DNA of 64,000 bases from assembly GCA_016932015.1 (NCBI GenBank), contig JAFGDQ010000099.1, positions 1 to 64,000 of the forward strand. The letters run 5' to 3'. How positions within the stretch are numbered: the first letter of the stretch is position 1; each line of letters opens with the position of its first letter. The translations under genes and the position numbers were made by a program. Below, in pieces: positions 17,013 through 24,652 of this stretch. The notes under the pieces are model-generated. The model had not been told where the DNA came from, made no database searches, and was given only the letters and a program-made list of their open reading frames with translations. Source of the stretch: Spirochaetota bacterium (lineage in GTDB: Bacteria; Spirochaetota; UBA4802; JAFGDQ01).

Positions 17013-20000
17013 TTATGAGTTTACGACTGCGTTCCTGTTTTTCTTTCCTGTGATTTTATTTCTAAACTGCTCCAGCAGAGAATATACTACCGGCAGAAAA
17101 ACCAGAGTAAAGATAAAAGATGAAGCCATTCCTCCAAGTACAGACCTTCCCAGAGGCGTTGACAACTCAGACCCTTCACCTGTGGCCATGGCCATGGGTA
17201 TAAGGCCGAACACTGTGGTAAAAGTAGTCATCATGATAGGACGCAGCCTTTTTGTTCCGGATTCTATCAATGCGTCATGCAGTGAATAGCCTCTCGCTCT
17301 AAGGATATTTGTATAATCAATTAATACAATACCATTGTTTACTACAATCCCTGATAACATAAGAACTCCCATAAACGAAACAACATTAAAAGTTGTACCT
17401 GTCAGGAAGAGGAACAGCATAACTCCAAATACCATTGTTGGAGCAGTAAACATAATTATAAACGGCGACCATAAAGATTCAAACTGAGATGCCATAATGA
17501 TATAAATTAACAGCAGAGCAAGAGTCAGCGCCATTGCAAGATCAACGAAAGTTTCCTGCATGTCTTCAAACGCGCCAGTAATATTTACCGAAAAGTTGGT
17601 CGGTTTAACGAGCTTGTCGATGCGGTTCTGAATGTCAGCAACAACCGCGTTCAACGGCCTGCCTTCCGCTTTACAGTTAATGTAAACTACACGTTCCTGA
17701 TTTTTACGTTCTATAGTAAGCGGGCCTGTTCTTGTCTGAATATCCACAATATTGCCTAACGGAACGGATTGTCCGGCAGGAGTATCAATGGAAATATTCA
17801 TAATATCATCAACAGTCTGTCTGTCTTCATCCCTCAATCTTACTACTACGTCGAGCTCCCTTCCGAGTTTTCTGTATCTTGTTGCTGTAATACCGGCAAC
17901 ATTGTTCTTCAGGATGTTAGCTACAGCCATAACATTAAGGCCCATTTTGGAAGCTTTGTCCCTGTTTACCGCGATAACCTTTTCAGGATATCCTTCTTTT
18001 CTAGATATTTCAATATCAACAAGACCTTCAACATCTTTAATGGCTTCGCTGATTTCTTTTGTAAATTTTGTGCCCTGGTCAAGATCATAACCGAAAACTT
18101 CAATTGAGATTGCCGGACCGCCCATAGTCATACCGCTCTGCACATTGAAATTGAATGTAACACCCGGAAAACCGGTCAGGCCGTTTCTTATAGCGCTCTT
18201 GATTTCCATAACAGATCTGATCTTCAGTTGATCCTGCGGTTTAAGATAAACTTCAAAACGCGCGGAATTATTCTTTGTTCCGCTGAACGCGCCGCCAAGT
18301 CCTTCCCCCGAACCTGCCCTTACGTTGATAGCTTTGTATTCACTTTTATCAAGAATGGTAACCAGTTTCTTTTCAATATCTTCCACCATACTTTCAGTGG
18401 TGTAAAGGTTTGTACCGATCGGAAGCTCAGCCATAAAAATAATTCTGTTTTCACTTGTTTCCGGAATAAACTCCATACCTGTAACAGGAAGCAGAACCAG
18501 TCCAATTAAGATAGCAATTACCGTATATATGACAACACTCTTCCTGTGCCCAAGTGCCCAGCGAATTATTTTACCGTAAGAGACTTCAAGCCTGTCAAAT
18601 TTTTCATGCGCCCATTTAAGAACAGCATTGATTGGCTTAATATTTCTGTAACTGTCCTCATGAATATTTTTTACAAATTTGCTGGTCAGTGTAGGAATCA
18701 AAGTAAGAGCTATTATCAGCGAAATAAGCAGAGAAAATGATATTGTCAATGCCATTTGTCTGAAAAGCTGCGATGCCAGGCCCTCAGTAAAAAGAAACGG
18801 AAGATACACGCATATTGTTGTAAGTGTGGATGCGGTTATAGCCATTGCCATTTCATCGCTGCCCAGTTTAGCGGCTTCATTCGGTCTGGCTCCCCGTTCC
18901 CTGAACCGGAAAATATTGTCCATTACAACAATAGCATTGTCAATAAGCATACCGACCCCAAGGGTCAGCCCTCCCATTGACATCATATTAAGTGTGAATC
19001 CGAAATAGTACATCGCGATAAAAGTAGCAATAATGGAAATCGGAATGGCAAGGCCGAGAATAATGGATGCTTTAAAATTTCTCAGAAATATAAAAACAAC
19101 AAATACTACTATTATTCCTCCGAGTATGGCATTATCGGTAACAGAATCAACTGATTTCTCTATATAGTCAGCTGAATTAAATAACGGAGTTATTTTCATG
19201 CCCGGAGGCAGAGTGGGATTTATCTGTTTGATCTTTTTTAATACGTTTTCAGCTACAAGAACCGTATTCTTGTCAGACTGTTTATAAATAGCCATTGATA
19301 CGGAATTCCTGCCGTTAAGACGCTGGAGGTCTTTTGCCTCTTCCGGTGCTTCCCTTACAACTGCAATGTCTTTCAGATAAACAGGCGTAGCCTGCGCGCC
19401 CGGTTTTACAGCTACAACAATATTGCGCATCTGATCCAGATTGGTAAATTCACCGAGCGTACGCAACGTATACTCCCGTGTAGGCGTTTTAATGTCACCT
19501 CCGGCGACATTCATATTTTCCATTCTCAAAATATTGACAATGGTATTGATGGAAAGATTATACGCGTCCATCCTGTTTTTGTTCAGCTCTATCTTGATCT
19601 CGTTTTCATAACCTCCCCATATCTGGGAAGAAGCGACACCGTCAACCTGCTCAATCAGGTTTTTGATATCATCCTCAGCGTATTCGCGCATTTCACTCAA
19701 GCTTCTCTGGCTTTCAATACCTAGAATCATGATAGGCATCATTGAAACATCGAACTTAAAGACTATAGGCTGTTCAACTCCTTCAGGAAGATAGTTTTTA
19801 AGCATATCCAGCTTTTCACGTATATCCGCTATTGCAAGGGACATATCCGTTCCCCATATAAACTGAATTCTGATGATGGACATTCCCTCTCTGGATTCAG
19901 CAGTTATCTCATCAACATTATTAATAGCAGAGACAGACTCTTCTATGATCCGGGTTACATTACTTTCAATTTCTTTTGGGCCTACATCTTCATATTCTGT

Positions 20001-20144
20001 AAGTATCATTGCCATTGGGAATTCTATATCAGGATACAGGTCCAGAGGCATTTTATTCGCGCTTACAAGGCCAAGTATGATCAATGCTACACTGATCATT
20101 ATTGAAGTTACGGCGCGGTTAACAGATATTTCTGTGAGTTTCAT
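17013..20144 (-). CDS. RND-family efflux permease (AcrB/HAE1-like)
   Basis: The 1043-residue inner-membrane pump has the duplicated RND layout: a first helix (about 10-32), a large periplasmic porter domain, a helix cluster with the proton-relay segment GVGMLIDNAIVVMDN near residue 400, then a second half repeating the pattern (GIVVNNGIVLIDYTN near 950). The N-terminus MKLTEISVNRAVT and the porter motifs indicate the multidrug (HAE1) class rather than the heavy-metal (CusA) class. It exports lipophilic substrates with the membrane-fusion and outer-membrane proteins encoded just upstream (6 bases to the MFP stop). GGAG precedes the ATG. Substrates cannot be predicted. Confidence 0.95.
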   Translation of the reverse strand: MKLTEISVNRAVTSIMISVALIILGLVSANKMPLDLYPDIEFPMAMILTEYEDVGPKEIESNVTRIIEESVSAINNVDEITAESREGMSIIRIQFIWGTDMSLAIADIREKLDMLKNYLPEGVEQPIVFKFDVSMMPIMILGIESQRSLSEMREYAEDDIKNLIEQVDGVASSQIWGGYENEIKIELNKNRMDAYNLSINTIVNILRMENMNVAGGDIKTPTREYTLRTLGEFTNLDQMRNIVVAVKPGAQATPVYLKDIAVVREAPEEAKDLQRLNGRNSVSMAIYKQSDKNTVLVAENVLKKIKQINPTLPPGMKITPLFNSADYIEKSVDSVTDNAILGGIIVVFVVFIFLRNFKASIILGLAIPISIIATFIAMYYFGFTLNMMSMGGLTLGVGMLIDNAIVVMDNIFRFRERGARPNEAAKLGSDEMAMAITASTLTTICVYLPFLFTEGLASQLFRQMALTISFSLLISLIIALTLIPTLTSKFVKNIHEDSYRNIKPINAVLKWAHEKFDRLEVSYGKIIRWALGHRKSVVIYTVIAILIGLVLLPVTGMEFIPETSENRIIFMAELPIGTNLYTTESMVEDIEKKLVTILDKSEYKAINVRAGSGEGLGGAFSGTKNNSARFEVYLKPQDQLKIRSVMEIKSAIRNGLTGFPGVTFNFNVQSGMTMGGPAISIEVFGYDLDQGTKFTKEISEAIKDVEGLVDIEISRKEGYPEKVIAVNRDKASKMGLNVMAVANILKNNVAGITATRYRKLGRELDVVVRLRDEDRQTVDDIMNISIDTPAGQSVPLGNIVDIQTRTGPLTIERKNQERVVYINCKAEGRPLNAVVADIQNRIDKLVKPTNFSVNITGAFEDMQETFVDLAMALTLALLLIYIIMASQFESLWSPFIIMFTAPTMVFGVMLFLFLTGTTFNVVSFMGVLMLSGIVVNNGIVLIDYTNILRARGYSLHDALIESGTKRLRPIMMTTFTTVFGLIPMAMATGEGSELSTPLGRSVLGGMASSFIFTLVFLPVVYSLLEQFRNKITGKKNRNAVVNS

Positions 20145-20150
20145 GTATTA

Positions 20151-21098
20151 TTAATCTCCAGCAGTTTTCTTCTCTTTAGAATTTTTATCTACATCTTCCC
20201 TATATACCAGCAGTCTGCTTCCGTTTGTGACATTTTCCTTTCCAAGAGTAACAACAACATCATTTACTGTAAGACCTGATAATATTTCCGTGTATGATTC
20301 AAAATCTATTCCGGTTTTTACGTTTCTTTTAACGGCTTTTCCATCTTTAGCAAGCATAACATAAAAATTATTATTTTCATCCATCATGATAGAATCTACA
20401 GGAACAGCCAGAGTATTATTCTTTTTATCAATTATTATTTTTACGTCCGCAAACATTCCGTGTTTAAGTAAAAGATTTTTATTATCCAGCAGAATATGAA
20501 CTTCAAGAGTCCTGTTTACCGGATCAACTACAGCGCTTTTTTTGTAGACTTTTCCGTAAAAAACCCTGTCCCGGAAAGTTGCGACTTTGACCTCCGCGGT
20601 CATACCGAGTTTGATTTTATTTATATTCCTTTCAATTATAAAAATTACCGCTTCAACATCATTCATGTTAACAACCTGCGCCAGAGGAGAAGCAGGAGAC
20701 ACTGTAACGCCTTTATCTACCATTACCTTTCCTATGTAGCCTGTAATCGGCGAATCGACAATCGCAGGCATATAATCCATGCCCACAATATCGCGGTCTA
20801 TTTTGAATAATGTCTGGCCTTTATTTACATGCTGGCCTTCAGTTGCGTTTATCTGCTTAATTTTACCTGGAACCTGGCTGAATACATTTACAACTTCAGT
20901 TCCGACAATATCTCCGGTATAATTCATACTTTCAACCATATCGATCTGTTTAACAGCAACAGCTTTCACAGGTATTTCCCGTTCTTCCGGAACCGCTCCG
21001 TTATTCTTATTTGCTTTGGTTGTAATAAAATTATAAATACGGTAAACAGCTACCAATGCTACTACCGCGATTATGATGATTACTATTTTTTTCTTCAC
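20151..21098 (-). CDS. Efflux RND periplasmic adaptor (membrane-fusion protein)
   Basis: The 315-residue protein starts with a hydrophobic anchor (residues 4-24), followed by a biotinyl-lipoyl-like hybrid domain with little or no alpha-helical hairpin (GKIKQINATEGQHVNKGQTL directly followed by SPITGYIGKVMVDKGV), a beta-barrel and a membrane-proximal part. This short, hairpin-less form is seen in many non-proteobacterial pumps. It connects the RND permease to the TolC-like channel. The start is GTG at 21098 with GGAGG upstream. It lies 13 bases after the outer-membrane factor gene. Confidence 0.93.
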   Translation of the reverse strand: MKKKIVIIIIAVVALVAVYRIYNFITTKANKNNGAVPEEREIPVKAVAVKQIDMVESMNYTGDIVGTEVVNVFSQVPGKIKQINATEGQHVNKGQTLFKIDRDIVGMDYMPAIVDSPITGYIGKVMVDKGVTVSPASPLAQVVNMNDVEAVIFIIERNINKIKLGMTAEVKVATFRDRVFYGKVYKKSAVVDPVNRTLEVHILLDNKNLLLKHGMFADVKIIIDKKNNTLAVPVDSIMMDENNNFYVMLAKDGKAVKRNVKTGIDFESYTEILSGLTVNDVVVTLGKENVTNGSRLLVYREDVDKNSKEKKTAGD

Positions 21099-21111
21099 TT
21101 AAGCCTCCGGT

Positions 21112-22542
21112 TTATTCAAGGGTAAATATATCCTTACCAACTGCTTTATTAAGCTCCGCTTTTGCGACCTGAAAATCATGCAGAGCCTGTATATACAGAG
21201 TTTTTGCTGTTGTCAACTGTACGTTGGCGTCTAATAACTTTGTATTATCAATTATACCGTTTCTGAACTGTGTAATGCTGACCTTTAAAGATTCTTCTGC
21301 TGTGTCAACATTGCCCTGCTGCGACTCTATGGAATTTGACGCGGATTTATATTTCAGGTAATTATATTGAACTTCAAGCCGTACATTCTTTATGAAATCT
21401 TCAAGCTGATACTCAGTCTGTTTTACCTGGCTTCTGACCTGTTTTGCTTTCGCATGACTTGAATCAATCGGTGCCAAAGCTCCCCATTTATAAGTGGCTC
21501 CTACACTTACGCTCCAGCTTTTATTCCAGCCTTCCGGAGCGCCGGCCGCACTTGATTCTGCAAGCATGCCCAGGATGTAATAATCACCCGCATCAAGTGT
21601 GCCCAATGGCGGTGCCTGAACAGTATCTGATTCCTTATATGTATTTTTACTCATTCCGTAACTACCTTTGGCAAATAACGTAGGCCATATGTAAACAGAT
21701 TCAGCTGCTCCTGCTGCATATTCCAGAGCCTCCTTTGAGCTTTTTATCTGTAGCAATTCAGGACGATTTTTCAAAGATTCAGCAATCATATTATTCAGCA
21801 TTTCATTTTCTTTATCTTCCGGAATCCTGAGCATTGCCAAATCATTTTCATTTATTTTAATGTTTGAAAGATCCATAAGATTCGCCTGTGAGTTGATATC
21901 TCTGCCAAGATGAATGTTTAATCCCGCCTTAGCTGCAAGGAAGTTGTTTTTAGCTGTAATTAACTGTGTTCTTTCATTTGAAAATGCGACTTTTGCCCTA
22001 AGATAATCCAGTTTTGAAAAAGTACCTTTATTATAACCAACTGTTACCACTTTAAAATTTTCCTCAAGTGCTTTTGTTGATTCTTCTCTCAGCTTAATTC
22101 CTTCTTCAGCGAGAAGAAGCTGATAATAAAGTTTAATAGTCTGAATGGTTGTGTTAAGTTTAGTTGTTCTTACTTCATTTTCAGCTATTATGTGTCCTTT
22201 TCTGGAAGCCTGAAGAGTATTATAAAATACTCCGGGATTGACAAAAACTTCACCGTTTACAAAAGTAACGGATGTTATGCTTTCAATTGAACTTGAATAA
22301 CCGGCTTCTGCATCCTGCCGTGTATAAGAAACATCAGTAGACAGTGATGGCCAGAGCATTCCCCACGACTCTCTTACTTTATACCTGCTTTCCTGAACTT
22401 TTTCAAGTGAAATTGCGTAAGTATTGTTATTCTCAAGTGCAATGTTTATCGCATTCTTTAAAGTCAGAACATCGTCTTCAGCATATAATGCTGCTGAGGT
22501 TAAAATAATTGCGCAAATTACCAGTAATTTTAATTTACTCAT
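21112..22542 (-). CDS. TolC-family outer-membrane efflux protein
   Basis: The 476-residue protein has a cleavable signal peptide (about residues 1-21, ending ALYA) and two TolC-type repeats rich in long helices, for example VQESRYKVRESWG and VGYNKGTFSKLDYLRAKV with its counterpart QFRNGIIDNTKLLDANVQL. It forms the trimeric outer-membrane duct of the tripartite pump. It is the first gene of a four-gene leftward operon (OMF, MFP, RND, PII-like), and a palindrome lies over its probable promoter. Confidence 0.93.
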   Translation of the reverse strand: MSKLKLLVICAIILTSAALYAEDDVLTLKNAINIALENNNTYAISLEKVQESRYKVRESWGMLWPSLSTDVSYTRQDAEAGYSSSIESITSVTFVNGEVFVNPGVFYNTLQASRKGHIIAENEVRTTKLNTTIQTIKLYYQLLLAEEGIKLREESTKALEENFKVVTVGYNKGTFSKLDYLRAKVAFSNERTQLITAKNNFLAAKAGLNIHLGRDINSQANLMDLSNIKINENDLAMLRIPEDKENEMLNNMIAESLKNRPELLQIKSSKEALEYAAGAAESVYIWPTLFAKGSYGMSKNTYKESDTVQAPPLGTLDAGDYYILGMLAESSAAGAPEGWNKSWSVSVGATYKWGALAPIDSSHAKAKQVRSQVKQTEYQLEDFIKNVRLEVQYNYLKYKSASNSIESQQGNVDTAEESLKVSITQFRNGIIDNTKLLDANVQLTTAKTLYIQALHDFQVAKAELNKAVGKDIFTLE

Positions 22543-23078
22543 TAATAATTCCCGAATTTGTTTATTTTTTAGTGTTATTTTGATTATTGTATATATTTAA
22601 TTAATGGATGGGTTATAAAATCAATAACAATTATTGATTAAGGCAATAAAATTATTATAAAGATTCTTTACAACCGTATTTATCCTTTAAATATTAAACC
22701 CCATACAGGAAAAATTTGTTCCTTTTTATTTTTGTTAATCAAAAAAGTTGAATATAAAGGTATTATTTTAATAGTATTCTTCAGTTTAATAATATAGACG
22801 AATTTCATTATTATTTATTGCAGTAAAATTATTGTTCTCAGTATTTTTATGAAATTATAAATGAATGTTTCACATTCCGGTATAAAAAAATATATACTGA
22901 TTTTACAGTATAAAATATTTTTCCGCCTGATAAATAAAATTCATATTTAAAAAATTCAACAAATATTTATCGTTGTTTTAAAACTTTTGCTGTTTTTACT
23001 GTATTTATGCATATTTTTATCAGCACAGTTTTTAAGTTGACACCGGTATTACTCTGACCAATGCTGTTGTTGTAAAAT
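22543..23078. other. 536-base AT-rich intergenic region
   Basis: Apart from the efflux promoter and palindrome at its left end, nothing codes here. The sequence is strongly AT-rich with no hairpin terminator or reading frame of note, up to the tRNA at 23079. Confidence 0.5.
22595..22639 (-). promoter_or_regulatory. Promoter and 21-bp palindrome upstream of the efflux operon
   Basis: On the minus strand, perfect 9-bp arms AATCAATAA/TTATTGATT with a 3-base centre occupy 22639-22619. Its end supplies a -35 like TTGATT (22624-22619), followed after 18 bases by TTAAAT (22600-22595). The site is about 80-100 bases before the tolC-like start, a typical place for a TetR/MarR-type efflux repressor. 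No such repressor gene is adjacent. Confidence 0.45.
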
Positions 23079-23151
23079 GCGCCCGTAGCTCAGTGGATAG
23101 AGCGTCGGACTTCGAATCCGTGCGTCGCAGGTTCAAATCCTGCCGGGCGTG
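23079..23151 (+). tRNA. tRNA-Arg (anticodon TCG)
   Basis: The 73-base sequence folds as a tRNA: acceptor GCGCCCG (23079-23085) with CGGGCGT (23144-23150), D-stem GCTC/GAGC, anticodon loop CTTCGAA with TCG at 23112-23114, and T-arm GCAGG-TTCAAAT-CCTGC. The outermost anticodon-stem pair is a T-T mismatch. CCA is not encoded. It reads CGA (and by wobble other CGN) codons. The tRNA borders a decayed accessory stretch, so it may be an old integration point. Confidence 0.95.
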
Positions 23152-23505
23152 CCTGCATTTCAGATATTTTTATCTTATTTGCTGAATAATTATTTCTATA
23201 TCACAGCCTATTAGTAGAGAATTTTTATTAATGACCTCTATAGCAGGAGAATTAAGGCAAGTAAGGAAAACAAAATAAATTTCACATAATTGTGTTCAGA
23301 TAAATATTGTCTGAACCATGGATTTAAACGATTGCGCGCCTTTTGGGCGCGAATAATTTCACAGATTATATAGTGCTATATATTTAGATCAGGAAGCATC
23401 GCCAACTGTTACAAGAAGCATAATGACAAACATTGCTGCACCGCAAAACATCTATAAGTTCTCAATGCCGTTCTATTCAATTTATTCGGTTAATTTATAC
23501 AATTT
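23152..23505. other. Non-coding flank of the decayed islet
   Basis: No gene was found. A GC-rich hairpin CGCGCC-TTTTG-GGCGCG lies near 23334-23350, preceded by a GAACCATGGATTT stretch that resembles GAACTGTGATTT near 24315; the two may be copies of one degraded repeat. Confidence 0.35.
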
Positions 23506-23701
23506 TTAATAAGCAAACAATTCCTGCAAATACTCAATAATGCTGTTTTTTACGGAACGGGGAACCTCTCCAAGCTTTTGAATTCATCTGGATTTATCAA
23601 TAGCTCTCATCTGAGCAGGGCCTGTTTTTCTTTATCTCCGATCCTTGTGTTGGATCAAGCTGAACCAGCCAGATATCGAATCTTCGGACGCTGTTCTTTA
23701 C
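23506..23701 (-). pseudogene. mazF: Broken MazF-type toxin
   Basis: Directly after the MazE-like gene, one frame (23701 to the TGA at 23597) reads VRRFDIWLVQLDPTQGSEIK and then KKNRPC, the unmistakable N-terminus of MazF. It then shifts: INPDEF follows in another frame, and LGEVPRSVKNSIIEYLQELF plus AY, ending at the TAA at 23506, matches the usual MazF C-terminus. The roughly 60 residues in between, with the core of the endoribonuclease, are missing. The toxin is therefore a remnant with an internal deletion and frameshift and cannot be active. Confidence 0.8.
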
Positions 23702-23961
23702 TATTCAATTTTCTCATCTTCTGTTAAAAAAGCATCAAGCCATTCCTGTTCTTCACTACTTAAACTTTCACCTGATTTTTTATCAAACTCTTTAGCCCAC
23801 CCTTCCCTTGGTTTCTTTTTGGGATGTATTAAAAGACCTTCATTTGTTACTTTAAATTCCAGTTCTTTATTTTCAAGTTGTGCCTGATCAATAATCATTT
23901 TTGGAATCCGGAGTCCTTGTGAATTGCCTATTTTTATTAATGTAGCTATATTAACCTCCAA
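23701..23961 (-). CDS. mazE: MazE/AbrB-type antitoxin, start codon probably lost
   Basis: The frame encodes a swapped-hairpin AbrB DNA-binding domain (ATLIKIGNSQGLRIPKMII) and an acidic C-terminal toxin-neutralising tail rich in Glu/Asp, as in MazE. In relatives the protein begins MATL; here a perfect GGAGG (23959-23955) stands five bases before ATA (23949-23947) where that ATG is expected, followed by GCT ACA TTA. The only other start is a TTG at 23961 that overlaps the ribosome binding site. An ATG-to-ATA mutation therefore probably silenced it, in step with the broken toxin downstream. Confidence 0.6.
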   Translation of the reverse strand: MEVNIATLIKIGNSQGLRIPKMIIDQAQLENKELEFKVTNEGLLIHPKKKPREGWAKEFDKKSGESLSSEEQEWLDAFLTEDEKIE

Positions 23962-23979
23962 TTACATAAAAATGTAATT
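23960..23979. promoter_or_regulatory. Palindrome upstream of mazE, likely autoregulatory site
   Basis: The arms AATTACAT and ATGTAATT are perfectly complementary around AAAA. On the minus strand TTGAAT precedes it and TGTAAT inside it could act as -10. Position just before the ribosome binding site is typical of MazE/AbrB self-repression. Confidence 0.45.
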
Positions 23980-24474
23980 ACAATTCAATTACTTTTAATA
24001 AGTATATCAATATCAATAGTAATTTGACTTGTGAAAGAATGTAGAGAGATAGAATAGCTCAATAGCACTTCCTGTGAAACATCTATTAAGGGAAATCGCG
24101 TCCTGTTCCAATATAGATGAGCAAGGAGCTGTCTATCTATTTCAGGGTTGAGAAAATTGTGAGAATTCCTTTTTCAGGTGTCAGCCTGTTTCGTATTTAT
24201 GATAACTCTCCAGTTTTATTTGTCCAGTTGAATTATCAGGGATTCCCCGGTAGTCGAAATGGATATTGAATTTATTTGTACGTGCAATATTTGGATCTGC
24301 TTACTCTCTTCAGAACTGTGATTTACAGGATTAAAGGACTACATTATTTTTGCAAAGGAGATGTTTCATAATCTAACAATATTCAGCAGCCTGATTAGTT
24401 TTTAAGACACCAGTATTCATTTTTGAGACGCACAATTTTGAGACGCCATGAATGACGTCTCTACGGATTTTCGT
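23980..24474. other. Decayed non-coding sequence between mazE and transposase relic
   Basis: No intact gene. The stretch near 24310-24340 (GAACTGTGATTTACAGGATT) echoes the one near 23310. From 24421 on, TTTTGAGACGC occurs twice in tandem and leads into the REP-like repeat at 24426-24461. Confidence 0.35.
24426..24461. repeat. REP-like GAGACG/CGTCTC inverted repeat
   Basis: GAGACG at 24426-24431 and 24441-24446 can pair with CGTCTC at 24456-24461. It shares the GAGACG core with the longer element at 24606-24652 and lies at the 3' side of the transposase relic. Confidence 0.5.
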
Positions 24475-24546
24475 ATCAGGTTTACATTTTTCATCAATAA
24501 CAATAATGCCATGAATATGATTGGGCATAATTACAAATGAATCCCG
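24475..24546 (-). pseudogene. Relic of HUH (REP-associated/IS200-type) transposase
   Basis: On the minus strand one frame reads DSFVIMPNHIHGIIVIDEKC, the highly conserved block around the HUH metal-binding motif (HIH) of Y1 tyrosine transposases. Upstream in the same frame there is a stop, and downstream the frame runs into the repeat and ends; no catalytic tyrosine helix is found. It is a fragment of a REP-associated tyrosine transposase, with REP-like palindromes on both sides. Confidence 0.7.
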
Positions 24547-24605
24547 CGGCTGTCAAATATCTCGATTGTGAAAAATTGCGAACGCGTTTACGAATTATTG
24601 CGATT

Positions 24606-24652
24606 GTAGAGACGTTGTAATGCAACGTCTTTACAATGTGCAACGTCTCTAC
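24606..24652. repeat. REP-like palindrome overlapping the histidine kinase stop codon
   Basis: Three related arms occur: GTAGAGACGTTG (24606-24617), CAACGTCTTTAC (24623-24634) and CAACGTCTCTAC (24641-24652). The outer pair is a perfect 12-bp inverted repeat; the inner pair has one mismatch, so alternative hairpins are possible. The TAG stop of the kinase gene (24651-24649) lies inside the right arm. It could act as the kinase's transcription end. Confidence 0.7.
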
